From contig OZ037765.1 of the NCBI GenBank assembly GCA_964035545.1, forward strand, positions 3,467,001 to 3,531,000: a stretch of 64,000 nucleotides of DNA, in the 5' to 3' direction. How positions within the stretch are numbered: the first letter of the stretch is position 1; each line of letters opens with the position of its first letter. The stretch comes from Bugula neritina (taxonomy: Eukaryota > Bryozoa > Gymnolaemata > Cheilostomatida > Bugulidae). The position numbers and the translations under genes are program-made. The notes under the pieces are model-generated. The model ran no database searches, had not been told where the DNA came from, and saw nothing but the letters and a program-made list of their open reading frames with translations. Shown here piece by piece: positions 20,465 through 33,570 of this stretch.

Positions 20465-22549
20465 TCATATTCTAAAATTGGCTAATTAAGTTATCACAGT
20501 ACAAAAAATTTTACGGGTGGCTTTTACAATGCAATGCAACTCGGTGAAATTTCAACCCGGCCAAATTGAAATTCTGACCAAAAATCGTGAAGGTATGAAG
20601 GCAACTGTAGTTTGCTATAACTTGTAGTTTGCTATAACTGGTTAAATATAAAGAGCTGTTGAAAAGAAACTTATTGCACATACTACTATCGTGCAATGCT
20701 TATTGCTTTTATTACTTTATTATAAACATCTGAACTATTATAGTATAGCTATTAGTTTCTGGTTGCCAAATGATCTTGCTCTTTTGACTCTTCAGATTGG
20801 ATAAAGTTTCAACTTGGGTTGAATTGACAGTTTATTCTATATTGAAGTGCAAATAATAAATATTAGTTTCATTACCATGACTATGTCTCTATAATTTCTA
20901 CTTTGAGTTTTTTTTCAGGCAGATTTTGATGAATCTTCCAAATTCTCTTTGACGTTGAAATGCAGATTTTCTCATATGACATAGTTTGATTTATCTTTTC
21001 TGTACAATACATATTTCCTTTTGCAAAATCAAAATTATCTGCATGCCAAACTTTTCTGAGATTGTTGAAACTCAGATTATGTACTTAATGCGTCATACTT
21101 TGTACACATTTTGAGTTGTGCACTCTTGAAGCCTCAGAATTCCAATGGTTAGTTAAGACTTGTGCTTGGTGATTTGAGCATATAACTCCAAAATTGTGCA
21201 CTTCTTTTAACAGATACTTTCATATTATTCTGAAATAATGAACTTTTTACTAAATTGTACCATATTACTTTCTAATTATTGATTATATTAGAAGGAATAT
21301 AATCAGAGTTATCTGATACTAATTGTAGTATAATATCTATCTTTTTTTTAATATAAATGTTAATATGTTATGATTCCTTTGGTCAAATGCTTTTTGTCAA
21401 TGCATGCTTAGAAAAACACAATATTATGTGTGTTTTTCAAATCCTGATGCTAAAATAAAAAATAAATTCAGCATAATTAACTTTATATATAGCAGCCGAT
21501 CTTATTTTGTTATAGGTATTTGACTTTATAAAACAGTCATCATTTTAATGTGTCTGTGCTTTTGCAAAATGTATAATATAGTTTTTGTCAGGAAAAAAAT
21601 GTTAACTGCAGTAAAAATAATTCACGTATATTAATTGTGTAAATAGATGAAGCAATATTATATAGATACTGGTTGAAACCGAATAACTGACAATATAGAC
21701 TGATTATTAGTGAAAGATTATAAAACTTTGTGTTGCGGCTAACGTACTCATTAAAATAAAGTTCTTAGTATGTTACCTGCTACGTGCATCTTAAGTTAAA
21801 ATATAATAAAAGTATTATTCCTTTTTTATACATAAAACTACTAGACAAACGCACTCTGTAGAGAGATGATAAATTAATAGTTTTTATAATTTTTTTTTTA
21901 ATTATTAGTTATATAGCTCATTATAGTTCTTGAAAGAATAAACTTAAACTTTTCTCACTGTGACAGCTTTACTGTCAACAAAACTGTGGCAATCAAATGA
22001 AAAATGTTGATGTTAAGTTCAAAATACTATTGCAATATTCCAACATCTTGTATAAATGAGCACATTTTAAATATTATGTATGCAGTTATTTATAGAATTA
22101 TTAATTGCATAGAGCAGAACAGCTCATTAAATAAATGCCTAAAAATAAAAATATTTAGATTAATTAATAGATATGTGGGCAAGAACTAACGAGCAGTTAT
22201 GCTTTTTAATAAATTTGAAATATTTCAGCTTGTATACAGAGATATATAATGCTTGAGATATTATAGCAAATCCAAGATTTTCATAAAATAAAGCCATTGC
22301 TATAAGGTGCACTGCAAAACAATCATTTCTTTCAATAATAAAAGCTGCTCTCGCAACTTAGTGATAATCAGGTAATCATTAATTCCTGTGGCAGTTTAAA
22401 ATCTAAATAAATTATTTTTCTGCTCTTAATTGTTCTTTTACAGTCAGCTGTAATAAGAGACTCTGGTTTGGGCTATTTCAGTTCCTGTAGGTCCTTATCT
22501 TTGCAGTATATCCATCCATCGTTAAATTTAGATCTATACATGGAAGTAT
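20465..22549. other. Intergenic, no gene seen
   Basis: AT-rich. The part at about 21780-21890 is a diverged copy of the receptor upstream region (18380-18490). No coding pattern. Confidence 0.45.
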
Positions 22550-22933
22550 TGTAAGGGTTTTTTTAGTAGTGCATTAGTTATATCGAAAGGATACTTTTCA
22601 CTCGGACAGTTACATGATGCAGCCAGCATCATGCCATCAGGATGGCACCACCGTGTTGGCCAATGAGATGTGACTAACAATTAATTAGTAGGCGGAGCTA
22701 CTAATGCGCAGTGGAAGCTAGTTAGGCAGCGTAGCTGGCAGAGAGGACTTGATAATGCTAGTGTAAAGTTGTGTACTGTTAGCTCTCTATTATGTAACAG
22801 TTTGTGTTAGTCGTTATATACATTTTATTGTGTTATTAGCAGTAAATAAACTCTTATTAATTAACAAACCTGGCGAAGTGCAGGCCTTCAATAAATAAAC
22901 CCATTGATTGCAGTGAAGCATAAATTCACAACA
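22550..22933 (+). mobile_element. Probable solo LTR
   Basis: 384 bases starting TGTAAGG and ending CACAACA, flanked on both sides by GTAT (22546-22549 and 22934-22937). It is less AT-rich than its surroundings and contains a polyadenylation-like GTAAATAAAC near its 3' half. This fits an LTR left after recombination between the two LTRs of an element. No internal region or second copy is in the window, so the superfamily and strand are uncertain. Confidence 0.5.
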
Positions 22934-22937
22934 GTAT

Positions 22938-24284
22938 ATATGCTTGACTGACATGCATTATACTAAATTATACTTTTAATATGTGTAAGAATTGATAGAA
23001 CAACTTTAATATTTATAAAAGATTGACAAAGAATGCTCTTAAACTTTTAGTTATATTTGCTTGAATGCTTTTCTAATGAAGTTTTAATAAATCGTAGTAT
23101 ATTATTTATTTCGTATATGCAGCTGTGTATGCTAAATTTATGATGCTATTGTGTAAGCAGGCTGGCATACTGCTTTTGCTACGTACAACAGAAGTATATC
23201 TATATTGCTAAGGCAGCTACACTTCATATACTTAAATGTATAAGTTGCTATAAAATAGTTAGGATATATATAGTAGAGAGAACCAAACATTGAATGATGG
23301 GCAATATAATTAAACATGGAAGCTCACAATGCAAAATATTGCCCTACAAGGTATTTTTGTGTAATTATAAATAGTATACATCTGCCAAAGTTTTGTTTTC
23401 TGTACGGTTTTTAGATAAAGGAATTGGCCAATTATAACTTAAGTTTACAGGTCAAAGGTCATGCACGTGCAGACAGCTGCTTGCTAAGCTACACAACATC
23501 TCATTATCTCATATAGTGTGGAGCAGTGCGAGTTATTTGAATACTGATGAAGTTCTATATCAGCCTTATTGCCGGACATGACAAGCATAAAAATAATACC
23601 ATCCATAGCTTTGCAAACCGAAAACTAATAAATATTCCGACAATTAATTCTTTTCAAAGTTAGCAAACTTTATCATCCTAATGGTATTCAAAGCTTAAAA
23701 ACAAGCTTAGAAAGTTAATAATAAATAATATTCCCTATATTTGAAAGTAATCCGCAATGTGTAGTCTACTGTGGCTGTTTTAGAAGTTTCTATTAATTAT
23801 TTGCCTTCAAAATTGCTCGATGATGAAAAATCTTAGCAATTTTCAACTTGCTAAATATCCTAGATCAAGTGACAGCGTGTAGCAATATAATGAAATGAAA
23901 TATGGTTTAGGGATGCCACTAGATATACATGTAAGTGTATATATATCAAAAGACATAGGTGCCATAGTGGTTATTAAGAGCAAATTTAACACCGTATAGA
24001 GTTTCAGCTTAATTACATTTACATATAATAGTTTATTACCGCTATCATCATATCATCTTGATGGAGGTGTTTGTCTATTACATTTAGTTTATGGTTAGAT
24101 ATATATATATAGGCCAACTGTGCTCCATAGATCATAGCATGACAAGCACTGGGCTACCAAGTGTGATAGAGACACCATAGTGCAAGCACTAACTGAGTGG
24201 CATATTGCCAGTTGCTGAATAGTTGTATGCCAAACCACTTCCAAGATACCACAGCTGCAAAATATTGATAGGCCATTTGAATGT
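22938..24284. other. Intergenic, no gene seen
   Basis: AT-rich sequence with no coding or repeat pattern that I could support. Confidence 0.45.
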
Positions 24285-24500
24285 CATTAAAGCCTTATGA
24301 GTCATCAAACTATGGCATTGGAAATTCCCAAAACTTCTTCGACTAAGCTCGCCATATGCGATGGTATTAAACTGAAAATAAAGTCAGCCAATCATATGAA
24401 TAGCTTATTATTGTTGTCATATGACTGTCTGTATTGTAACATAATCAAGGGAAGCTGTACTACATCAACGCTGCAAACGTCAACTATCTTATAGTATTTA
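24285..24500 (-). repeat. Fragment of dispersed repeat family R2
   Basis: On the minus strand, GTACAGCTTCCCTTGATTATGT and CAGTCATATGACAACAATAA align with 43100-43170 and 44095-44175. It is a short inverted fragment of the family found at 43-44.6 and 60.7-64 kb. Confidence 0.65.
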
Positions 24501-24639
24501 TCAGGACTTGTTCTGCAGAAAAATGTACTTCAACCTAGTAAGTAGTCTAATATAATTCACTAGTAGATTCTAACTGCATAGAGTTTTCCACTCTGACTGC
24601 TAGTTATCAATAAACTGAGATAATGTTTTAGCTTCTAGT

Positions 24640-24806
24640 GTTGAATATTCATAATGGTCATTGGTTATTTATTATGGGTATTGGTTATTGTTGATAATAT
24701 TGATTATTGGTAATAGGCATTGCATGGTTGCTTTCCTATTGATAATATTGATTGATTATTGGCTATTGCCATTGGTGATAGGTATCGATTATTCGTAATG
24801 GATGTC
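24640..24806. repeat. Low-complexity ATTGGTTATT-type array
   Basis: Irregular repetition of ATTGGTTATTG, GATAATATTGATTATTGG and similar words over about 165 bases. It is a diverged tandem array without a fixed period. Confidence 0.6.
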
Positions 24807-26025
24807 GACAGGTATTATAGATATATGCAATATTCTCAACTGTTTAGCATCATGCATGGAGAGTAATTGAATTTAAAGATGATTACTGATTGCAAGACGT
24901 TATTGTATTCAGATTGAGGATGAGAATAGAAAGTGATGTCATATTAACAATTCCAATAATGACTTACTTCAAACTAAGCATGAAAGCATAACTCTAAATT
25001 TACTAAAATACAGCAATATGCACCTTGGTTATTTCAAGATGGATTGAAATAAGCCCCACACATGTACAGTAATGTTCTATTTTGACAGATTCTTACAAAC
25101 CCAACTTGAATGAAAGTCCACATGGTTTCCAGCCTTTTATGCCTTAACCCATTTCAAAACTTTTTTAATAATAGCTTCCTCTTTTTGTAAAAAAAAATAA
25201 TTTACAAGTACTTGAAAAGCCTGTAATACAAGTTCATAATATGTATACTAAGAAATACTGCATGGAAGCACTCCTTGTCCCTTTATAATTTATGTATACA
25301 ATATATGCATATGACACCCTGTTTACTTAGTAATTGGTCTCCACATAAATGTCAGTGCAAAGAACTTGCTTAAAAACCCTTGCCTGTGCTGAAATCAGCA
25401 AAATTTTCAACTGTTATCACAGTTTACTATAGCAGTTCGAAAAATTAAAGTTACAACAGGTTTGGCGGCCATCTTTGACCTAAATGTTTTGTTTTGGAGA
25501 CATAAAACCTTGTTGAGTTGAAAGCCCATACATCAAAAAATGTTTTGATACCAAATTTGGCACTATCATGGTTATGATAAAAAAGCTCGTTGCTAAGGCT
25601 TGACAAATTTACACAAATAATCCATAAATTATTCCTGACTTGCTTACTTAAAATGCAAATTGACAGTTTCAATAGCGCCAAGGTATTTTAATGTTAATAT
25701 CTCAAGTTCTATTTGCATTAGAGACTTCAAATAATTTGCAAAGTAATTTCGAGGATCTGTTCTATAATTCCATATTTATATTAGCTCAATTTTGAAAATG
25801 TGACATAAGTTCTCCGTTTTGTGGTGGGTGGTCACATATTATAATTTTATAGAATTGTTTTTATATATAATTAACACATTAACTACATGTGATTGAAGAT
25901 TAATGTCACACATGATCATCATTCTATTATGATATATTATGATATTAGAATACTATCTACTATTATAATTTTATGTTATTATTACTACCACCTGATACTG
26001 TAGTGATGAGTTTACCCAGTGCGTG
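24807..26025. other. Intergenic, no gene seen
   Basis: AT-rich. A minus frame at 25451-25681 has no domain pattern and no supporting splice context. Confidence 0.45.
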
Positions 26026-26097
26026 GTCCCCGTGGTGTACTGGTTAGCACACCTGCTTGCAAGCCGGAGGTCTCAGGTTCGATTCCCAGTGGGGGCA
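26026..26097 (+). tRNA. tRNA-Ala-like sequence, best acceptor stem
   Basis: 72 bases: GTCCCCG pairs over seven positions (with G-T pairs) with TGGGGGC. The D arm GTGT/ACAC is intact, the A box is TGGTGTACTGG and the B box GGTTCGATTCC. The anticodon arm reads CTGCTTGCAAGCCGGAG and does not close properly. Compared with a normal Ala-TGC arm (CTTTGCAAG), one T is missing from the loop and the 3' stem is changed. It may be transcribed by polymerase III, but is probably a pseudo-tRNA or the head of a SINE. Confidence 0.55.
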
Positions 26098-26844
26098 AAA
26101 TTATTTTTCAGATACATGAATGAGTTTTATTACATACTTTCAACAGCTGCCTGAATGTTTCACTGAAAATTGATAAAAGCAGCAAATACAAAGCATGATG
26201 GGTAAATTCTACTCTACAAATTATTGTTGAGCTATACAGCACTACAAAAAGAGTTATACATTAAAATGTGCTCCACTACATGCCAGTGCCTAATAAAGTA
26301 TACAAAGTCAAATTATACAATAAAAAAAATCAAATTCCACCTTTAAGCATATTGCGGTGGATTTTGATTTATCTATATTATTATTCCCCTGTCGTATAGT
26401 TATAATCACACATTGTCAATGGCTATGTAATTAACCCGCTATGATTAGTAGTTGCAAGTTAGTGGTTAGTAGTTAGTGGGTAGTTAACATTTGTAACCCT
26501 CTGTTAGCACGTAGGTAGTTTACTAATATCACGCCAGAGGCAGCAACAACATTGCTGGCAGCTATGATCATGCACTGTAATGTAATGGACTGTAATGTAA
26601 TGGACAAAAAGTAATGCGTATGCATGATCATTGTAATAGGCCGTTATAACTTGTAGTTAATGACCAGCTTGACTGGTCGCTATTATGGGAAAGTACAAAT
26701 GCTGTCTGTTAGCTACATGCTAGAAATCACTATGCATGCCTAGCTTGACTGAATCACCATTATTAAAGAGAACATATGTTGTTCCGTACTAGTTGGGTCA
26801 TTCCGCTTCAACTCAACAAATGGCCCACGCCTTTGCATCTCAGA

Positions 26845-26905
26845 TATACATATATATATACATATATATACACACACACGCACGCACACACACACACACA
26901 CATAT
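26845..26905. repeat. TA/CA microsatellite
   Basis: Alternating (TA)n followed by (CA)n with CG interruptions. Confidence 0.9.
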
Positions 26906-26948
26906 ATGTGTAATATTCATCATCCTAAAAACATCTTCAACTTTTTCT

Positions 26949-27310
26949 TTTAAATGTGAAGAGAATGATCTTCCAACTTTAGCTTCTGGTTTGAACAGGA
27001 TTCTCTTTGCAGTTTTCTGGCTTGCTGGGCCAGGTAATTGTTTTCTCCAAATTCTGTGGCTGTTTTATCAATGGTCCAGCTTTCCGTGCTAATGTCAATA
27101 ACTGGACCTTTTCTTGTCGCAAAGAAACTTTTACGTTCTTAGTTAAGGAACATAGTAATTTGTTCAAATCTTCATGATTACTAGGCTTCATACAGACATT
27201 TGTTGCTTCTGGGTGGAGTTCCTCTCCCTCTATACTTGCGACTGTGGTAACCTTCTTAGTAATGACCTCCTTCACTTTCTTTCGTTTTCTTTTCCCATAG
27301 TTCACTTTAC
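26949..27310 (-). pseudogene. Frameshifted fragment of a repetitive invertebrate gene family
   Basis: On the minus strand a Lys/Arg-rich segment leads to KVSLRQEKVQLLTLA. The protein pattern then continues in another frame as ESWTIDKTATEFGENNYLAQ, ending at a stop after EDHSLHI. The two parts fit the pattern Q-x-K-V-Q-L-L-T-L-A-P-x-S-W-x-I-x-K, which I recall from many uncharacterised, probably transposon-linked invertebrate proteins. A single missing base near 27085 explains the shift. It lies just outside the inverted SLC15 duplication. The family is named from memory of the motif, not from a search. Confidence 0.5.
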
Positions 27311-27537
27311 TGGGCAGGCATGTTCCGTGGTCAAATTTTCAGCAAGGACAGATGTTTTACTGATTAAGTCAAAAATTAAAGTTGGTTTTTGATTAAAAGT
27401 TTTTAAAAGAATGTTCTCGTAAGTTTATTCTCAGTTAAGTACTTCTATGATGTCCTATTTTCAATGATGTAATAAAATTGTTCAATCACTTTAATGCATC
27501 CTATTTTCCACTATAAATTTTAGAAAAAGATGAACTG

Positions 27538-30500
27538 ATGGCTGCTAATGAGTCTTCGCCACTTTTACCAGCAAATCAAATTCCACCAGTACTGGATGAT
27601 GGTGAAGGAATAACTCTGAGACAAAGGAAAATAGCATCGTACCTGATCATAGCAGCTAAAGTTTTTGAGAGACTAGTTTTTTATAGCATATCTGGAACAT
27701 TGTTACTTTATCTAAAAGTTCAGTTTCCATTGTGTTTGTCTAATACAGGAGTGTTTGCCGTTCTATTCCTCTTCAACGCTATCTCCAACTCATTTTGTTT
27801 AGTTGCTGGTGTAATATCCGATAGCTTTATAAGTCGATACACTTCGATTATCATTGGCTACGTCATATATTTGATTGGATATGTGTTCTTGGGAATAACT
27901 ATATATTCTGACTGGACCAACACGGCTAATCCTTCTTCTACAGTTAACAAATCGGAGATATGTAGAGACAAAGATCCGGCCAATGCTCAATGGGAAAATC
28001 ATAAAGATATGGTGATAATAGGAACACTGGCACTATTTGTCATTTCTATAGCTGCAGCCATTGTAACGTCAAACTTAGCAGCATTTGGTGCCAGTCAGGT
28101 AGAAGGTCTAGCTGATAAAAGTTCAGATCTTCATTTAAAAATAGATTGAAAAGCACGTTGATTCATAGTTTTATTTATTGTAAATATGTTCTTTAGTTTT
28201 TAAAGGCAATCTTTTTAATCTTTAGGAATTGGCCAATTTAAATGTTATAGATATATAATTCAACTTACTAAACTGTTTTCTCCCAACATAAATATCATAA
28301 ACTTATTTACTGCATGCTATGTTATAGCTCCTGGTTATTTAAATCAGTGGTTTCCAACCTGGGGGGAATTCCCCTCTAGGGGGAATTTCCCCCCTAGAGG
28401 GGAATTTGGACGCTTTAGGGGGAATTTGGATTTTGAAAAATTCACACTTTGTTGACGGTTTTTGGGCTCTTGCAAGTTACATATATATGCATGTCTATAA
28501 ATCTTCATCTTAGTTCATCTGTTTAACTAAACCATATTCTGCAATCTCAGTTTACTTCTACATGAATGTGTGTTTATTAATTACTCTACCCTAACTGTTC
28601 TCTGTGTTACTTTGAATGAAAGTCAAAAATATGCAAAAACTAACACGCCAACTTTTAGCAGCCATGCACGTCATTAATTTCTATGAACTGTATACTACAT
28701 ATACTTAGTGAATATGTTTGCTACACTAAATAATCTGAACCTAAAAATGCAGGAGTGCAATCATCATATTATTGCCTTTCATAGCAGCGGCAATTTTTTT
28801 AAGGTTACACTAAAGTGGTGTCATCTCTATCAAAAGCATGGTGTATTTCCCTACACTCAACGAACTTTGATAGAAGAAGAACCTGAAGAAAAACTATATA
28901 ACATTAATTATTGAACTGCTCTCATGTGTTTGATAACATAAAAATAATGATAATATTACTATTATGATAATTATATTATATGCAGATATAATAGAACAAA
29001 ATATATTGCATGGTATCATATATTCTCTTTCTGTAAGTCATAAAATCTTTTTGCTCTTCGAAAGGGGGGGGAATTAATAGTCAACATTTATGAAAAGGGG
29101 GAATAGTATGAAAAAGGTTGGGAACCACTGATTTAAATCAATCAAAACATTATAATAGGTTTTGCCAAACCATATGTGTGTCTCCTATGTCTATAAATAA
29201 CATGTCATTTACTGGTGAAGCTTTCAAATACAATTTTGCACTAAAATTTTGATTAACAGAGTCATCAAACCTATATTGCCGTCTAGAGCTCTGCAAATAT
29301 ACAAAGCATCCTATTTTTCAAACTTTTAGATTCGGATATTTGGAACTGTTGGCACAAGAGAGTTTATGACGATGTACTATTGGGGAACAAATTTTGGAGC
29401 CGCAATAGTTTTTGTAGCAATGGCAAATTTGCAAATAATAGTTACGAACGAGTCACAAGTGTTTGCTGGGTTTTTATTAGGCTCTTTGGTACTGAGTTTT
29501 GCTTTTTTTATAGCAGGTAAGTTAGTGCTGAATCTGACAATTACCTAAATTGTGTAAAGCATAAATTTTGAATGTTTTTGATTGAATCAAATTTTAGTTG
29601 CCAGCTTTACATGCACTAATTACTAACAAACAGTTTTGAGATTATCAATATTTTGATTTTTATGCCAAATTTCTAGAAATTGCAGTATACTCATATACCT
29701 AGTTTGAATATTTCAAATTATAGCAAATTATTCCCAAAAGAGTCACTTACTTTGAAGTCAGTAAAAACTATGATAACTCGAGTATTTGTGTAATTGCCAG
29801 TTTTGTTATCAAATGTTGCTATAGAACATCTGGTTACCCCAAACAGCACCCAGGTTACCTGTAGTTGTGGAATGCATCAAATAAAATATTTTTCTAGTGA
29901 AATTAAAGATACACCTTCTATTTGCACCACTGAAATGAAACATGGTGGTTTAATTTGTCAGAATTGTTTCATGTAAATAGAGCTAGCAGTATAAAGTTGA
30001 TTTATTGCCCCTATAATACTAACTGATAATCAGTGTTATTCCTGCTACTGCTACTGCTATACTACTACTACTATACTGTTGCTACCTGTGTTACTAATAT
30101 ATCTTAACTATTTTAAACTTATCAAACAATCCTACATATTCTACAACCCTACAATTCAAACATACACTCCTTATAAACTACATATCATTTACAACTTAAT
30201 AATATTTGAGAGTCTGACATTTTGGGCATATAGTATTTTGCAAGAACTCAAAATTTTTTCAGTCATTTTCAATTTTTATTTTTCTAGCTTACTCATCAAC
30301 TGCATTGTAACCTAAGCTTTACTTCAATTTTGCAATGTGGAAGAATGAAATTTTTTTGTTGGTGCGTGACACATTTATATACCACTGCATCCTGTTCCAA
30401 TTTTCAATTTCTCTGTATTGTTTCTCCAAATAATATTTCTTGCAAATTGATTAATAACCACTTGGCCCATACTAAGGACTTCGTTAGGGTTGAAATTTTT

Positions 30501-31926
30501 CAGATTACATTTTTAACAGGAAGAAGCCTAGATTAATTTTGAAAATTATAATTATGTTAAGTTATGGAAGGCAACCTATATGCAATATTTATAAATTACA
30601 TTTAATTTCTAACACTTTCAGGTGATAAACTATACATTAAACGGAGAGCTGAATCGAGGTTTGTTGTGAAGGACATATTCAAAGTGATCAGTAATGCTCG
30701 GATGGTGAAGAAAAACAACCCGGAGTGAGTAGCGTATAACCAGTTATTAATTATGTAGCTTTTCTAAAAAAGAAAATTCATAAAATTATGATATTTTCTG
30801 AAGCCAATAGAAGCTATGAGTGACAAAAACTTCTTTTGCGGTAGACGAATGAGAAATCAAAATAATGGAGCTGACTAAATTTTAGCATAGAGGAAAAAAA
30901 GCTTCTAGAATATTCCAATATGGCTAAAGGTTACCCTGGAGCTGAGTGTACATTTCAAGAGATAAGAAACACAAAGAACATGTGTCAGATATTCAAAGTG
31001 GTTCTGCTGATGATTCCTTACTGGATCTGCTACAGTCATGTAAGTTTTTGAACGCTTACTTTGTGATAACCATGGGAGTCTCTTATGCCTGAGCATGTAT
31101 TGCATTTAGTATGGTATGACAAAGATCATTAAGCAACAATGTATAGTTTATAAAAGTATTTATGATTGCTATGTTATTGGCAAAAGTTTTATTGTGGTTC
31201 CAGAAATGATTTCATTTTGTTTTTATTAATAAATCTTAACATATAAAAAAATGTTTGAATAACTATTATATCTAGGCAAGCCTAGAGAGCACATTGCTAA
31301 AGATTAAATATAAATAATTGTTATTATTTTTAACCAGTGAATTATTTTTTTTTTATTTTTTTACAGATGCATGGAACTTTGTACCTGTTTCAAGGTTTAC
31401 ATATGAATCTGGAACTTAAAAAGCCACACCTACAGGAAAAGCCTACTTGTTTTACCAGATGGGAGCTTAAGCATCTTCCTCTTTTTCACAATAAATCCCT
31501 TTTTGTTAATGACTATTTCCCTACGCAATCAGGAGCTGTAAGTGTGTAGAAACCTTTCTATAAAAAGTGTTGTGAATGAGATTATTTTATGATTTACTTA
31601 TATCTGCGTTTGTATGGTTCTAATTTTAGACAGTGGCTGTACTACCTGTAGTGATAGGAACTGGAATTATTGTCATAATCGTACCAATCGCTCACTGGTT
31701 CTACCGCTGTCTTACCAAGTGCTGTGTGATTGTCTATACATATCGGCGTCTAGTTTGTGGCATGCTACTTGCTTTTCTGTCTTTACTGGCTGCCGGCTTC
31801 TTGGAAACTGTGAGACTCAATCATATCTGCTCCTACAACACAACTTACAACATAGCTGGTAGATAGAGTTATATGTCATTTAGTGTCCATTCTGTAAATT
31901 AAATAAACCATAGCCTATAATAATAT

Positions 31927-31986
<60 letters not shown>

Positions 31987-32856
31987 TATATGGTTAAATT
32001 TAGAAGGAAATATAACTGTCCATGGAATGACGTCTGAGGTTGCAGTTCATTATCAATCTTTCCAATACTTTTTAATGGGTTTAAGTGAAGTATTGTTCAT
32101 AGTAACAGGTAAATATTATAAAATACAATTAAAACTTTTATATTACACTTTATGTACTGTAAGGTCATTATATCGGTAGTCAAAATATAGTATTATATCA
32201 TATTATTTTATGATAACATTATGGATTTATATGATGAAGCCAATATATATTATTTAAAATAACATTTTCAGTTTAAATACAAGTTATATCCTTGCATCAT
32301 AGCATTTGATTTATGCTGAGAACTAAATCTGTCTTTACCTTTAACATATTATGAGAAGAAACTCCTAAACCAATGTTGTAACTTACAAAATATACAGTTT
32401 TAATACTTTTGAATTCCTAAGCTAAAAACTCAAAATAACAATATACTAAGAGTTACATTTATAAATAGAAATCATACAAAGTTCTGCAGGTGTAATTAGA
32501 AACAAGAGATATTTCAGCCTATGATTACATATTACATATTCAGCTGTGTTTATTTTAAAGGTTTAGAATACATTTACATTAAGTCTCCTCCTCACATGCA
32601 AGGACTCTCTATGGGACTATTTTGGTTTTCTGCTGGTATTGGATATTTTATTGGATGGGCTCTGACAGCAATATCTCAAGTGGCAGATGACATAAACAGT
32701 GGATCTTTGGATGTTTACTTTTATGCCTTGGCCTTTCTCCTTGGTGTTTATACACCTATATTCTATATATGCTGTACATATTTGCATCTTGGCCTTGATA
32801 GAATGATTATTATTCCTTTACCTGAAGATATTATGCAGGTCTCTTGTTGTTCATAG
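27538..32856 (+). CDS. SLC15/POT-family proton-coupled peptide/histidine transporter, paralogue A
   Basis: Eight exons: 27538-28098, 29330-29516, 30622-30724, 30886-31039, 31367-31537, 31630-31858, 32004-32108 and 32561-32856, with GT/AG at every junction. The phases close throughout, giving 601 residues. POT features: G-V-I-S-D-S-F-I-S-R-Y in the loop after helix 2, YYWGTNFGA in the FYxxxNxG region, Y-L-F-Q-G-L-H in helix 7, and YIYIKSPPHMQGLSMGLFW before the last helices. The N terminus has ESSPLL, an ExxxLL endolysosomal sorting motif as in SLC15A3/A4-type proteins. The family moves di/tripeptides or histidine with protons. Here the ExxER motif reads K-V-F-E-R, so coupling may differ. An acceptor-like TAAATTTTAG before the ATG suggests a 5' UTR intron. 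Confidence 0.9.
28345..29130 (+). mobile_element. Internally deleted hAT transposon
   Basis: 786 bases in intron 1 of paralogue A, with ends CAGTGGTTTCCAACC and GGTTGGGAACCACTG and a perfect 8-bp target duplication ATTTAAAT (28337-28344 and 29131-29138), diagnostic of hAT. Subtracting it leaves an intron of about 437 bases, the same size as intron 1 of paralogue B (about 433). It therefore inserted after the inverted duplication. G-rich GGGGGGAATT blocks lie next to both ends. Confidence 0.92.
28708..28914 (+). pseudogene. hAT transposase remnant
   Basis: A 68-codon frame inside the hAT element. Its N-terminal part (MFATLNNLNLKMQECNHHII, then F-x-x-x-L-K-W) follows the pattern x-x-L-N-x-L-N-x-x-x-Q-G with a later K-L-x-x-W, which I associate with SCAND3/ZBED5-type hAT transposases. 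The rest of the transposase is gone. It is a decayed trace showing that the element derives from a coding parent. Confidence 0.5.
31935..31982. repeat. TA microsatellite, intron 6 of paralogue A
   Basis: (TA)n close upstream of exon 7. A TA array sits at the same place in paralogue B (36325-36379), so the array predates the duplication. Confidence 0.9.
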
Positions 32857-33020
32857 TTTAGCATTTAAAAAAAATAGAAAGCTTAAATTCAACTTTTTGG
32901 GTTATATGAAGTGCAGTAGTGATTATGGTATGCATTTAATTTGTATAAAAAATCTTTAACAGTTTGTATTAGGTTAAGTAAACATAATATTGTAAATAAT
33001 TTCACTGATATGTAATTAAT

Positions 33021-33081
33021 GCCTTTGCTACTTGTGGTTACAATTTTCGCATGCGAAAATACGCACCGTGTGGCCCTAGGC
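33021..33081. mobile_element. Single end of a PIF/Harbinger-like MITE
   Basis: GCCTTTGCTACTTGTGG to GTGTGGCCCTAGGC matches one terminal repeat of the full element at 38921-39263, including the 16-bp palindrome TTTTCGCATGCGAAAA at 33044-33059. The other end is absent, so this is a truncated copy. It is followed by TAA. Confidence 0.75.
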
Positions 33082-33570
33082 TAACAGATTTAAACCAGAT
33101 AATACTAAAAGTATGAATTTATTTTTTTTGTCTATATTAATATGCCAAGCAACCTTTCAGTTTTTCTTGCTAAAGAAACTTCTCACTTTGATTATAAAAT
33201 CGTTGCTTTTCTTTTCTCAGGCAATCTTTTTGTACCCTTGAATTTAACTTTGTATAATATGACGCAATTTTGTATACAGATTTTAGATGTCCTCTACCCT
33301 AATAAAGTACAATATTCATTGCATGTAGTTCGAATTCAAGAGCCTCATTTTTTAAATAAAATTCAGGGTCATTTGATAAAAGCACTGCATTATATTATAA
33401 TATGAAAATGTATCAATTTTGTTTTGTAATATTCACTTATTATGGAGCAGTTTTCATTCAGCAATTTACAAGCAATAGGAGTCAGTGAATGAAAAACAAA
33501 TTATCAAAGTTGTCAGCCGATATAAAAATACAATGAATGTCATTTCAGTTAATTTTCCATATTAAGGTTT

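Larger units (their letters stand above)
27335..32990 (+). repeat. Left arm of a large inverted duplication
   Basis: From about 27335 to 32990 this sequence matches the reverse complement of about 35150-41045, including exons, most intron sequence, 5' flanking sequence (from ACTGATTAAGTC) and 3' flanking sequence (to about TTAATTTGTAT). The arms are diverged, with codon indels and different transposon insertions, so it is not an assembly mirror artefact. The edges are approximate. Confidence 0.85.
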
